Assembly (NCBI GenBank): GCA_021813505.1
Contig: JAKAKI010000004.1
Location: 1-39,082, forward strand
Direction of reading: 5' to 3'
DNA from: a bacterium
Lineage (GTDB): Bacteria; Zixibacteria; MSB-5A5; WJJR01
Length of the DNA stretch: 39,082 bases
Shown: positions 1 to 6,984 of the stretch, one piece after another
Layout of the letters: every line of letters starts with the position of its first letter
How positions within the stretch are numbered: the stretch's first letter is position 1
Notes under the pieces: generated by a model
Database searches by the model: none
Told to the model about the DNA's origin: nothing
What the model saw: only the letters and a program-made list of their open reading frames with translations
Position numbers and translations under genes: made by a program

Positions 1-254
1 AAGCCGGTGGCGGATTCGACCGCAATCTCACAGACTGGGACCGCATTGCGAAGGCGATTGTCTATGTTGAATGGAACCCAGTGCGGCGTGGCTTTGTGGG
101 TGAACCGACCGAATGGGAATGGTCGAGCTCACGCTCGCGAGCAGGGTTGACGGATGTCCCGTTACGGGTCGACCCGCTGGAGACAACTTGTGCCCTGCCG
201 GGAGCCCGCGAAGATAGGACTCGTGGCCCTGACCCCCGGTCAGGGCTCGCATGA
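1..254 (+). CDS. REP-associated tyrosine transposase (RAYT, Y1_Tnp), 3' part only
   Basis: The reading frame is open from the window edge to a TGA at 252-254, so only the C-terminal 83 residues are present. The segment YVEWNPVRRGFV followed by EWEWSS matches the end of the Y1_Tnp/RAYT family, where this Tyr is the nucleophile of HUH single-strand DNA transposases. RAYTs act on short palindromic REP sequences and are normally single-copy chromosomal genes. The last dozen or so codons (tail TRGPDPRSGLA) lie inside a palindromic repeat arm at 218-247, and an inverted copy of that arm follows at 309-338. The natural C-terminus therefore appears to be repeat-derived. The HUH motif would lie upstream of the window, so activity cannot be judged. 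Confidence 0.8.
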   Translation, partial: AGGGFDRNLTDWDRIAKAIVYVEWNPVRRGFVGEPTEWEWSSSRSRAGLTDVPLRVDPLETTCALPGAREDRTRGPDPRSGLA

Positions 255-338
255 TTCACCTCACCTAAGCTGAGAAGATGCAATGCCACAACCAACGTGA
301 GTTACGCAAGCCCTGACCGGGGGGCAGGGCCACGAGTC
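218..338. repeat. Inverted pair of REP-like palindromes next to a RAYT gene (family V)
   Basis: The 30-base arm at 218-247 and the arm at 309-338 are reverse complements except for one base, at 324. Each arm is itself a small hairpin, CCCTGACC-CCC-GGTCAGGG at the core of the left arm. Two REP hairpins facing each other across 61 bases is the layout called a BIME. The left arm overlaps the 3' end of the RAYT gene, as expected for repeats that this transposase family acts on. Confidence 0.8.
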
Positions 339-361
339 ACTTGCCCGAAGGAGAGGCAATC

Positions 362-691
362 ATGCGAATGACCGACATTCCATTTGAAGCGACCGACTGG
401 GGAGCAGTCGAACGAACCGAGCACAAAGGTGAAACCGGAGTCGCTTACTGGCGCACCCGGAACTTCGGCGCCGTCCGTGTCCGCATGGTTGAGTATTCGC
501 CCGGCTACCGGGCCGACCACTGGTGCTCGAAAGGGCATATTCTTCTTTGTCTTGAAGGCGAGTTTCACATTGAGCTTAGGGATGGTCGAATGTCGCATCT
601 CAAAGCCGGCATGAGCTATCAGGTCGCCGACGATGCGGAGCCACATCGCTCCTTCACCGCTGTGGGGGCCAAACTCTTTATTGTGGACTGA
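362..691 (+). CDS. DHCW-motif cupin-fold protein
   Basis: This 109-residue protein carries the signature ADHWCSKGH (residues 47-55), followed by a single cupin barrel with PHRS and the conserved end KLFIVD. The nearly invariant family sequence is a good match along its whole length. The family is a small single-domain cupin, presumed metal-binding through its His/Cys residues; its substrate is not known. The ATG at 362 is preferred over an upstream TTG at 341 because GAAGGAG at 347-353 is at the right distance. It lies between a RAYT-associated repeat pair and the pterin dehydratase gene, about 40 bases upstream of the latter, with no obvious functional link. Confidence 0.85.
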   Translation: MRMTDIPFEATDWGAVERTEHKGETGVAYWRTRNFGAVRVRMVEYSPGYRADHWCSKGHILLCLEGEFHIELRDGRMSHLKAGMSYQVADDAEPHRSFTAVGAKLFIVD

Positions 692-730
692 GAATGCGGA
701 GACGCTCATCCTGACAGGGGAGAGATCGCC

Positions 731-1066
731 ATGGACAACCTATCGCAAAAGAAGTGTATCCCATGCCGTGGGGACGTGCCCCCGCTCAAAGCCGGCGAGA
801 TTGCTCCGCTGTTGGCTCAGCTCGTCGATTGGACCATTGTCGGCGAACATCACCTCGAAAAGCTCTACCGCTTCCCGACTTTTGCCGATGGCCTCGCCTT
901 TGTGAATCGCGTGGGGGCGCTGGCCGAAGCTGAGGGGCACCACCCTGATATCAAACTGTCCTGGGGCAAAGTTGAGATCAGCATCTGGACGCACAAAATC
1001 GACGGCCTGACCGAATCCGACTTCATTCTGGCCGCCAAGATCGACCAGATTCCCCATTACCGATAA
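731..1066 (+). CDS. 4a-hydroxytetrahydrobiopterin dehydratase (pterin-4a-carbinolamine dehydratase)
   Basis: The 111-residue protein belongs to the PCD/DCoH family, which dehydrates 4a-hydroxytetrahydropterin to the quinonoid dihydropterin and so recycles the cofactor of aromatic amino acid hydroxylases. The catalytic signature EGHHPDI is present (about residues 65-71), followed by SIWTHKIDGLTESDF. The length is usual for the family. A GGGGAG ribosome binding site at 717-722 fixes the ATG. No phenylalanine hydroxylase is seen in the window, so the physiological partner is unknown; in many bacteria this protein occurs without one and may support molybdopterin or other pterin metabolism. Confidence 0.9.
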   Translation: MDNLSQKKCIPCRGDVPPLKAGEIAPLLAQLVDWTIVGEHHLEKLYRFPTFADGLAFVNRVGALAEAEGHHPDIKLSWGKVEISIWTHKIDGLTESDFILAAKIDQIPHYR

Positions 1067-1104
1067 TTCCCATCTTCCCGATGCAAACCTGCGTAGGCCA
1101 TTAG

Positions 1105-1650
1105 ATGACACGATTTGTCGCCTTTCTGCGAGCCATCAACGTCGGCGGGCATGTAGTGAAAATGGACGTGCTGCGCCGTGTCTTCTCGGATCACCTCGGG
1201 CTGGCCAATGTCGAGACTTTTATCGCCAGTGGGAATGTACTCTTCGATGCCACCAGCCGGAATGAAGGAGCATTGGAGAAGAAAATCGCGGCCCGGTTGG
1301 AGAAGACGCTTGGGTACGAAGTCGCCACTTTCATCCGTTCGGACGCCGACTTGATCCGAGTTGCCGAATATCAGCCATTCAAACAGAAGGACGTGCAGGC
1401 AGCCGAGGGAATCTATGTCGGCTTCCTGTCCGGCGAGCCTGCCCCCTCCGAGGCGCGTATGGTGAAGTCGTTTCGGAGTGATGTCGACGAGTTCAATGTT
1501 CACGGCCGGGAGATCTACTGGCTGTGCCGGATACGATCCACCGAATCGGAATTCTCACTGGCAAAGCTCGAGAAGGCCCTGCGGATTCAAGCCACCTTTC
1601 GCAATATCACGACTGTTCGAAAGATAGCCGCCTTGCTCTCCGCCGAGTAG
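1105..1650 (+). CDS. DUF1697 family protein
   Basis: The 181-residue protein opens with TRFVAFLRAINVGGH and contains ETFIASGNVLF, the two conserved blocks of the DUF1697 family. It is a cytosolic soluble protein of the usual family length, and no catalytic function has been assigned to the family. The gene starts 38 bases after the pterin dehydratase gene on the same strand and may be cotranscribed with it. A palindromic repeat begins directly after its TAG stop at 1648-1650. Confidence 0.85.
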   Translation: MTRFVAFLRAINVGGHVVKMDVLRRVFSDHLGLANVETFIASGNVLFDATSRNEGALEKKIAARLEKTLGYEVATFIRSDADLIRVAEYQPFKQKDVQAAEGIYVGFLSGEPAPSEARMVKSFRSDVDEFNVHGREIYWLCRIRSTESEFSLAKLEKALRIQATFRNITTVRKIAALLSAE

Positions 1651-1653
1651 GCC

Positions 1654-1724
1654 TGGCGCGGCCCCAGTCGTTCGCGTCAAGGTGCGATGCTTCGCATCGC
1701 ACGCGGCCGAGGGCGGCCGCGCCA
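1654..1724. repeat. REP-like element, family IV (GCGGCCGAG...GCGCCAC)
   Basis: This contains a perfect hairpin at 1683-1701 (8-bp stem, TTC loop), then ACGCGGCCGAGGGCGGCCGC and GCCAC. TGGCGCGGCC at 1654-1663 pairs with GGCCGCGCCA at 1715-1724. The same arrangement recurs at 35840-35883 with a different but still self-complementary hairpin. It starts three bases after the DUF1697 stop codon. Confidence 0.65.
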
Positions 1725-1832
1725 CAGTTCCAGTGTTGCTGCAAGGCCAATCAGGTGGGGTGCAACAAAGTGATTGCCTGCGCGTCCAACAATTGTTGTT
1801 TGCGATCTCGAACCACGACCGTGGAGGAAACG

Positions 1833-2309
1833 ATGGCGGAGCATATCACCAATGAGCAATTCTCACAGACAGTTCGCGCCTTGATCGAAGAAGATTTCGA
1901 AAAGGTGGAGGGTGTGTATCTCGACCGGGGAACCTCGCTGTTCGAGACACTCGACAAAATCACCGCCGAGCAGGCTTCGCGTCCGCTTTTTGATGGTGGC
2001 ACAACCATCGCCGGACATGTGTACCACACCCGGTTCTATCTGCAGGTCACACTCGATTACCTGGAAGGCAGACTGAAGTCGAAGGTTGATTGGCGGGAGA
2101 GCTGGATCATCACCGCGCGAAACCACAGCGAGTGGAACGAATTGCGCGGCCAGCTCAAGGATGAATACAAAACGGTATTGGACTATCTGGCGGGCATCAA
2201 CGACTGGACCCGCGAGCGGATGTTCGGCGCGATGGGAATTATGGCGCACACCGCCTACCATCTCGGTGCGATCCGGCAGATGGCGACTTTGGTGGCAAAG
2301 GAATCGTAG
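1833..2309 (+). CDS. DinB-like (DinB_2 / YfiT-type) protein
   Basis: The 158-residue protein resembles the DinB superfamily of four-helix-bundle, putatively metal-dependent proteins, some of which are bacillithiol or mycothiol S-transferases. Candidate metal-ligand histidines are in AGHVYHTRFYLQ (about residue 58) and AHTAYHLGAIRQ (near residue 144), at the two positions expected for the fold. Substrate is unknown. A much longer open frame begins at 1524, but it overlaps the DUF1697 gene. The ATG at 1833, preceded by GGAGG at 1823-1827, gives a normal family length. The following gene starts two bases after this stop, indicating an operon pair. Confidence 0.75.
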   Translation: MAEHITNEQFSQTVRALIEEDFEKVEGVYLDRGTSLFETLDKITAEQASRPLFDGGTTIAGHVYHTRFYLQVTLDYLEGRLKSKVDWRESWIITARNHSEWNELRGQLKDEYKTVLDYLAGINDWTRERMFGAMGIMAHTAYHLGAIRQMATLVAKES

Positions 2310-2311
2310 CG

Positions 2312-2683
2312 ATGGCATTCGACGAAGGATTGGCCGAACGGATGCGTCGCGCGCTCGCGGGAAAGCGCAAGATCACCGAAAAGCAGATGTTCGGCGGGCT
2401 CGCGTTCCTGTTCGACGGGAGGATGTTTACCGGGATCATCAAGACCGAGTTGATGGCGCGGGTCGGGCCGGAACGATACGACGATGTCCTCAAAGAACCA
2501 CACGTCCGCCCCATGGATTTCACCGGACGGCCAATGGCGGGGTACATTTTTGTTGCCCCGCAGGGATGCCGCACGAGCGCTTCCCTGGAACGCTGGATTG
2601 GGTGGAGCCTGGAGTACGTTTCCTGCCTTCCAGCCAAACCCACCAGGAAACCAAAGGCCGTGGGCAAGCGGGTAGCCAGGTAA
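2312..2683 (+). CDS. TfoX N-terminal domain protein
   Basis: The 123-residue protein is a stand-alone TfoX_N domain, recognised from EKQMFGGLAFLFDGRMFTGI and the later RPMDFTGRPMAGYIFV. TfoX/Sxy proteins regulate competence in Gammaproteobacteria, but stand-alone domains of this kind are widespread and of unknown role, so a competence function should not be assumed. The C-terminal 20 residues are rich in Lys and Arg. The start lies two bases after the DinB-like stop, so the two are almost certainly cotranscribed. Confidence 0.85.
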   Translation: MAFDEGLAERMRRALAGKRKITEKQMFGGLAFLFDGRMFTGIIKTELMARVGPERYDDVLKEPHVRPMDFTGRPMAGYIFVAPQGCRTSASLERWIGWSLEYVSCLPAKPTRKPKAVGKRVAR

Positions 2684-3032
2684 CGGCTAGCGTATCGACA
2701 TGAGGCGGCGGCGGCCCAGTAGCTGGGGTCAGCCCTTCTGAGGCCGAACGTTGGCGCGAGTCTGACGCAGGCTGCGCGGTTTGGACCAGGTTCGTGGCCG
2801 TCTAACCGCTGACACTGTCGTCAGTTGTGCCGAATCAGTCGATTCGCACTTTATGGCCCTGTGATCCACCCCCCAACTAGGGGTTGTCCGACTGGGCTTT
2901 GGAGCGTATCCTGTTGGCGGCGGGGATGATCGCTTGAGTGCTTGGGGTGGCTGCTCTATTCAACTGCCCGGACCCAGGATCAGCAACCGCCGTTTCGACA
3001 GAAACTTGTGGCAGCAGGTAAGGAGACGGCCG
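2684..3032. other. Gene-free interval of about 350 bases
   Basis: No convincing coding sequence, RNA gene or strong palindrome was seen here. A possible promoter lies at 2884-2912. The remainder shows no pattern that I could interpret. Confidence 0.5.
2884..2912 (+). promoter_or_regulatory. Possible sigma-70-like promoter
   Basis: TTGTCC at 2884-2889 and TATCCT at 2907-2912 are separated by 17 bases and each matches four of six consensus positions. It would place the start of transcription about 110 bases upstream of the gene at 3033. This is a weak, pattern-only call. Confidence 0.3.
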
Positions 3033-3821
3033 ATGGCACAAGACGAACTCAAAGAAGCGGTATGGGCGCTCTTGCAAGAATACGCCCGCAAGGATCCCGC
3101 CATGACGATCCACTCAGACCTCGTGATTCGCAAGTTTCCCAAGGTCAATGAGCAGGAACTGATCAACGCCATCGGTGAACTGATTTTGGATGGGCGGATT
3201 ACCGCCAAGGCTACGACGGTGGATGCCTATGGCAACGCCACCGCGTTCCAGATGCGCGTTCGTCCCGAAGGGGAACGTCCGGCGCTGGAATCCAAACCGC
3301 CGCGTTCCGGTATCAGCGATTTCAGCGTCGGATTCGGCGACACCAAAGCCGCCACGTCCCAACGCGAAACCGAGGAACCGAAACCGCCGAAGAAAGTCGG
3401 ACTGAACATCAAGGACGACATGATTGGCGTCGGTTTTGGTGTCGATGAACAGCCTCCGGTCAAGCGGCCGGCACCGCCCGAAGTTCCTCCGGACCGGATC
3501 AAAGTCTCGGTCGCCGGCAAGAGCGAAGCATACAATGCCTGGCAGGAGGAAGCTGAGCAGCATTTTGCTGACGAGGTCGCCTCGTTCTTCGCCGAACTCG
3601 ACATGGCCGAGTCTCCGAATCCCGAAGCCAAGAAGCATCTGACCGACCAGTTGATGGTCCTGATCGCGATGTTCCAATCGACCGAGACAGAAGCGTTCGC
3701 AACGCCGATCGGCAAACTCGCGATGCTGAAGACGCGTGTTGCCCAAGTGGCGCCCGATCTGGTCAACGATTACATTCTGCTCATCCAAACAGCAGTACGG
3801 GCGTGGATGGGGCGGGTGTAG
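3033..3821 (+). CDS. Uncharacterised 262-residue protein with possible winged-helix N-terminus
   Basis: I do not recognise this protein. Residues 1-70 (DELKEAVWALLQEYARKD, then the segment ending ILDGRITAKATTVD) read like a small alpha/beta winged-helix module. Residues 75-165 are rich in Pro, Lys and Glu and likely disordered. Residues 170-262 are predicted helical. There is no signal peptide or membrane segment, so it is probably cytosolic. The ATG at 3033 has AAGGAG at 3020-3025; the open frame extends upstream to 2934 but without a better start. It has base composition like its neighbours and no operon partner on either side. Confidence 0.6.
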   Translation: MAQDELKEAVWALLQEYARKDPAMTIHSDLVIRKFPKVNEQELINAIGELILDGRITAKATTVDAYGNATAFQMRVRPEGERPALESKPPRSGISDFSVGFGDTKAATSQRETEEPKPPKKVGLNIKDDMIGVGFGVDEQPPVKRPAPPEVPPDRIKVSVAGKSEAYNAWQEEAEQHFADEVASFFAELDMAESPNPEAKKHLTDQLMVLIAMFQSTETEAFATPIGKLAMLKTRVAQVAPDLVNDYILLIQTAVRAWMGRV

Positions 3822-3882
3822 AGGGGATCTGGCGTTGATCAAGGCGTCAATTGCGGCGCACCGAGATGATTGAAAGGCCGAA

Positions 3883-3911
3883 GTAGGGTGGGCTCTGCCC
3901 ACCTCTTTGCC
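3883..3911. repeat. REP-like element, family II, left flank of the RAYT gene
   Basis: GTAGGGTGGGC-TCT-GCCCACCTCTTTGCC forms a hairpin around GGTGGGC/GCCCACC. Bases 3883-3908 are the reverse complement of 4518-4543 with one mismatch, so the two copies frame the RAYT gene. Related copies occur at 13471-13490, 13505-13524 and 20310-20338. Confidence 0.75.
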
Positions 3912-3929
3912 CGGTAGGGTAACGACTGA

Positions 3930-4475
3930 ATGTCGAATTATCGAAGAGTACGAATCCCCGGCGCCTCATACTTCTTCACGGTGGTAACCCACCGGCGACA
4001 AGCTATCCTGTGCAATCGAGGTGTGCCGCGCCTGCTACTGGATACAATGAACCAAGTACGTGAGGAACTGCCGTTCAGCTTGGAGGCACTGGTCATCATG
4101 CCGGACCATCTACATTCTCTGTGGTCCTTGCCCGAGACGAGTTCCGACTACTCCAAGCGGTGGGCGCTGATCAAATTGAGATTCACCAAGCTGATGGCTA
4201 CTCGTGTCGATTGTTCCCATGTCACGTCACCCGCGCGAGCCGCCCGGCATGACGGTTCAATCTGGCAGCGAAGGTTCTGGGAGCACATGATTCGCGATCC
4301 GGCTGATTTCAACGTGCACTTTCATTACATTCACTTCAACCCGGTCAAGCATGGATTGGTGACAAGGGTCGCAGATTGGCCTTTTTCGACGTTCCACCGT
4401 TTCTTGAAAACGGGAGTCTACTCGAGAGACTGGGGTGGGCTCGAAGTTTGGCCGGATAACGTGGGGAGTGAATAG
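3930..4475 (+). CDS. Intact REP-associated tyrosine transposase (RAYT, Y1_Tnp, COG1943)
   Basis: The 181-residue protein is a full-length HUH-type Y1 transposase of the RAYT group. The HUH metal-binding motif is MPDHLHSLW (about residues 57-65). The family block WQRRFWEHMIRD follows, and the nucleophilic Tyr lies in FHYIHFNPVKHGLV. All these residues are intact, so the protein could be active. These enzymes nick and rejoin single-stranded palindromic REP sequences. The gene is flanked on both sides by the same 26-base palindromic repeat in inverted orientation (3883-3908 and 4518-4543), the expected cognate substrate. The ATG at 3930 lacks a strong ribosome binding site, which suggests low expression. 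Confidence 0.9.
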   Translation: MSNYRRVRIPGASYFFTVVTHRRQAILCNRGVPRLLLDTMNQVREELPFSLEALVIMPDHLHSLWSLPETSSDYSKRWALIKLRFTKLMATRVDCSHVTSPARAARHDGSIWQRRFWEHMIRDPADFNVHFHYIHFNPVKHGLVTRVADWPFSTFHRFLKTGVYSRDWGGLEVWPDNVGSE

Positions 4476-4517
4476 GGATTGTCCGTGGCGAAACACCGGT
4501 CGCCATCGCAAGGCTCA

Positions 4518-4543
4518 AAAGAGGTGGGCAAAGCCCACCCTAC
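4518..4543. repeat. REP-like element, family II, right flank of the RAYT gene
   Basis: This is the reverse complement of 3883-3908 with one mismatch in 26 bases. It lies 42 bases after the RAYT stop and 25 bases before lpxC-fabZ. Confidence 0.75.
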
Positions 4544-4568
4544 TGCTTTCCATCACAATTGAGACCAC

Positions 4569-5966
4569 ATGAACAAACACCAGCGCACAATTCAAAAGCC
4601 TGCTGAACTGACCGGCATCGGACTGCATACCGGGGTGCCCTCGATCATCCGCTTCCTCCCCGCCCCCGTCGGCACCGGCGTCGTTTTCCGCGTGCCGGGC
4701 GCCAATGGCCTTGTTGACCTGAAGGCAGACATCGGACACGTGATCGACGTCAACCGCGGTACCACGATCGCGTTGGGCGAGGCCAAGGTCCATACGGTCG
4801 AGCATGTGCTCTCGGCACTGGCCGGGCTTGAAATCGACAATTGTCTCTGCGAATTGAACAACATCGAGCCGCCTGTCGGCGATGGTTCCAGCAAACCATT
4901 TGTTGATGTGCTCTTGAGTGCCGGGATCGAGACGCAGGATGCCCCCAAGACCTATTTCGAGCCGGACGGACCGATCAACTACTCGGAGCCGGCGCGCGGC
5001 GTCGACCTGATTGTCCTGCCCTCGGATGATTTTCGCGTCACGTTCATGGTCGATTACCGCAATCCCGCGCTGGGCACGCAATACACGACGCTCGGGTCGC
5101 TCGAAGACGAATACATCAAAGACTACGCTCCGGCGCGCACGTTCTGTTTCATGTCCGAGGTGGAGTTTCTGCACAAGCAGGGGCTGATCAAAGGCGGCAA
5201 TCTCGAGAACGCGGTCGTCATCTGCGACAATGGCTACACCCAGGAAGACGCCGACCGGCTGCAGGAGATTTTCCATTACCCGAACGAGGTTCACATCGGC
5301 AAGACCGGAATTCTGGGCGATGTCGCACTTCGATTCCCCAATGAGCCGGTGCGCCACAAGGTCGTCGATCTGATCGGCGACCTGTCGTTGATCGGAATGC
5401 CGATCAAAGCGCACATCCTCGCGGCGCGTTCGGGCCATGCAGCGAATGTTGCGCTGGCCCGAAAACTGCGCGCCGAAATCGACAAGAAACGTCTCGCCGA
5501 CAATTACAAGGCGCCGCCGACCGAGCAGGGAATCCAACTGGACGCCCAGGCGATTGCCAATATCATGCCGCACCGCTACCCGATGCTTCTGATCGACAAG
5601 ATTACCAATCTCGAGGCAGGCAAACATGTCACGGCGATCAAGAATGTCACCTTCAACGAGCCGTATTTCATGGGGCATTTCCCGCATCACCCGGTGATGC
5701 CGGGTGTGCTGATTATCGAGGCGATGGCACAGGCGGGCGGATTGATGCTGCTTCACATGATCGACAATCCGCAGGAAATGGTTGTGTACTTCCTGGGGAT
5801 CGACAGTGCGCGTTTCCGCCGTCCGGTTCGCCCTGGTGACCAATTACGATTCGAAGTGGATATGCTCTCTTTCCGGCGCGGCATGTGCAAAATCGCGGGC
5901 CGTGCGTTTGTCGATGACAATCTCGTCACCGAGGCGACGATGATGGCGATGCTGATGGAGAGATGA
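4569..5966 (+). CDS. lpxC-fabZ: Bifunctional UDP-3-O-acyl-N-acetylglucosamine deacetylase / (3R)-hydroxyacyl-ACP dehydratase
   Basis: The 465-residue protein fuses LpxC (about 1-310) to FabZ (about 325-465). LpxC is the zinc-dependent committed step of lipid A synthesis; its zinc ligands are visible as His79 in HTVEH, His263 and Asp267 in RHKVVDLIGD, with the catalytic His290 in SGHAAN. FabZ removes water from 3-hydroxyacyl-ACP in fatty acid synthesis; its catalytic pair is His370 in GHFPHHPVMPG and Glu384 in EAMAQ, at the usual spacing of 14. This fusion is characteristic of Bacteroidota and related FCB phyla. It is the first gene of the lipid A block, and lpxA follows after 223 bases holding a REP-like pair. 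Its ribosome binding site is weak. Confidence 0.97.
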   Translation: MNKHQRTIQKPAELTGIGLHTGVPSIIRFLPAPVGTGVVFRVPGANGLVDLKADIGHVIDVNRGTTIALGEAKVHTVEHVLSALAGLEIDNCLCELNNIEPPVGDGSSKPFVDVLLSAGIETQDAPKTYFEPDGPINYSEPARGVDLIVLPSDDFRVTFMVDYRNPALGTQYTTLGSLEDEYIKDYAPARTFCFMSEVEFLHKQGLIKGGNLENAVVICDNGYTQEDADRLQEIFHYPNEVHIGKTGILGDVALRFPNEPVRHKVVDLIGDLSLIGMPIKAHILAARSGHAANVALARKLRAEIDKKRLADNYKAPPTEQGIQLDAQAIANIMPHRYPMLLIDKITNLEAGKHVTAIKNVTFNEPYFMGHFPHHPVMPGVLIIEAMAQAGGLMLLHMIDNPQEMVVYFLGIDSARFRRPVRPGDQLRFEVDMLSFRRGMCKIAGRAFVDDNLVTEATMMAMLMER

Positions 5967-6066
5967 TTGCTTCTCTGGAATGAGAACATAGGCGTCATTT
6001 GATGCCATAAATGTGCTGATGCAATGAAGACGATTGGAACAATTGAGTGGCTGCGCAATAGGGTTG

Positions 6067-6136
6067 GGGAGACCGAGGCTCCTGCCGAGCCTTGTTTCCG
6101 CGCGGAAAAATGGCTCGGCGGGAGCCTCGCCCTCCC
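6067..6136. repeat. Inverted REP-like pair, family I (GGCGAGGCTCCTGCCGAGCC)
   Basis: The arms 6067-6091 and 6112-6136 are reverse complements at 22 of 25 positions with a 20-base spacer. Each arm also has internal symmetry (GAGGCT...AGCC). The pair fills most of the gap between lpxC-fabZ and lpxA. Other copies are at 13319-13447, 24111-24213, 31722-31750 and 32301-32330. Confidence 0.75.
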
Positions 6137-6189
6137 ATCATCCGAAGTCGCCTGACCCCTAAGTCCCTACTCAGATTCGACACAAAAAT

Positions 6190-6984
6190 ATGACTACAGT
6201 AAACACTCCAACTCAGATACATCCGTCCGCAATCATTGATCCCGCCGCCAAGCTTGACAGCGGCGTTATCGTAGAACCCTTCGCCGTCATTGATGCCGAC
6301 GTCGAAATCGGCGCCGGCTCGGTGATAGGCTCCCACGTCCGCGTGGCCTCCGGAGCCCGGCTGGGGCGCGAAGTCAAAGTACACCACGGCGCAGTTGTCG
6401 GGACTGTCCCGCAGGATTTGAAATTCGGCGGGGAGCGGACCTTGCTTCATGTTGGCGACCGCACCGTGATTCGTGAATGCGCCACGCTCAATCGCGGCAC
6501 GAATGCGCGCGGTGAGACCCGTGTTGGTACCGACTGTCTCCTGATGGCCTATACACATGTGGCGCATGATTGCCTGCTCGGCGACCGGGTCATTCTGGCG
6601 AATGCCGTGCAATTGGGCGGGCATGTGACCATCGGGGAATGGGCGATTCTCGGCGGTGGTGTCGTCGTCCACCAATTCTCACTCGTTGGAGCACACGCCA
6701 TGGTCGGCGGCGGGTTCCGCGTGACCCAGGATGTGCCGCCGTACGCGATTGCCGGCGGGTACCCGTTGCGGGTGGTGTCGGTCAACAAGATCGGTCTTGA
6801 GCGACGGGGCTTCTCCGAAGAGCAGGTTACGAAGCTCACCCGCGCTTTCCGGATTCTGTTTCGGGCGAAGCTTAACCATACGCAGGCGCTGGAGAAGCTC
6901 AAGAACGAAGGATTGGATTCTGCCGAAATCCGTCACCTGCTTGATTTTATCTCCTCATCCGAGCGGGGAGTCATGCGCGGATGA
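6190..6984 (+). CDS. lpxA: Acyl-ACP--UDP-N-acetylglucosamine O-acyltransferase
   Basis: The 264-residue protein starts with a left-handed beta-helix of hexapeptide repeats (about 10-190, for example HPSAIIDPAAKL) and ends with the helical LpxA C-terminal domain. The catalytic His is His126 in THVAHDC, with His123 as partner. The PQDLKF and HQFSLVGAHAMVGG blocks are typical of LpxA rather than LpxD. It attaches 3-hydroxyacyl to UDP-GlcNAc at the start of lipid A synthesis. The stop codon overlaps the start of the oxidoreductase gene by four bases, which suggests that the two act in sequence. If that enzyme makes the 3-amino sugar, this LpxA would form an amide rather than an ester bond. Confidence 0.96.
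   Translation: MTTVNTPTQIHPSAIIDPAAKLDSGVIVEPFAVIDADVEIGAGSVIGSHVRVASGARLGREVKVHHGAVVGTVPQDLKFGGERTLLHVGDRTVIRECATLNRGTNARGETRVGTDCLLMAYTHVAHDCLLGDRVILANAVQLGGHVTIGEWAILGGGVVVHQFSLVGAHAMVGGGFRVTQDVPPYAIAGGYPLRVVSVNKIGLERRGFSEEQVTKLTRAFRILFRAKLNHTQALEKLKNEGLDSAEIRHLLDFISSSERGVMRG

Noticed and set aside
1524-1832. N-terminal extension of the DinB-like gene
   Set aside because: It overlaps DUF1697 and a repeat, and the ATG at 1833 has a good GGAGG site and gives a normal family length.
3883-4543. Possible CRISPR or IS element
   Set aside because: The repeats are palindromic pairs around single genes, not arrays with spacers. The RAYT lacks the copy structure and target-site duplications of a classical insertion sequence.
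4515-5843. 442-residue open frame on the minus strand
   Set aside because: It lies wholly opposite lpxC-fabZ, has no recognisable motif, and its Arg/Asp/His-rich composition is typical of an antisense shadow of a GC-rich gene.
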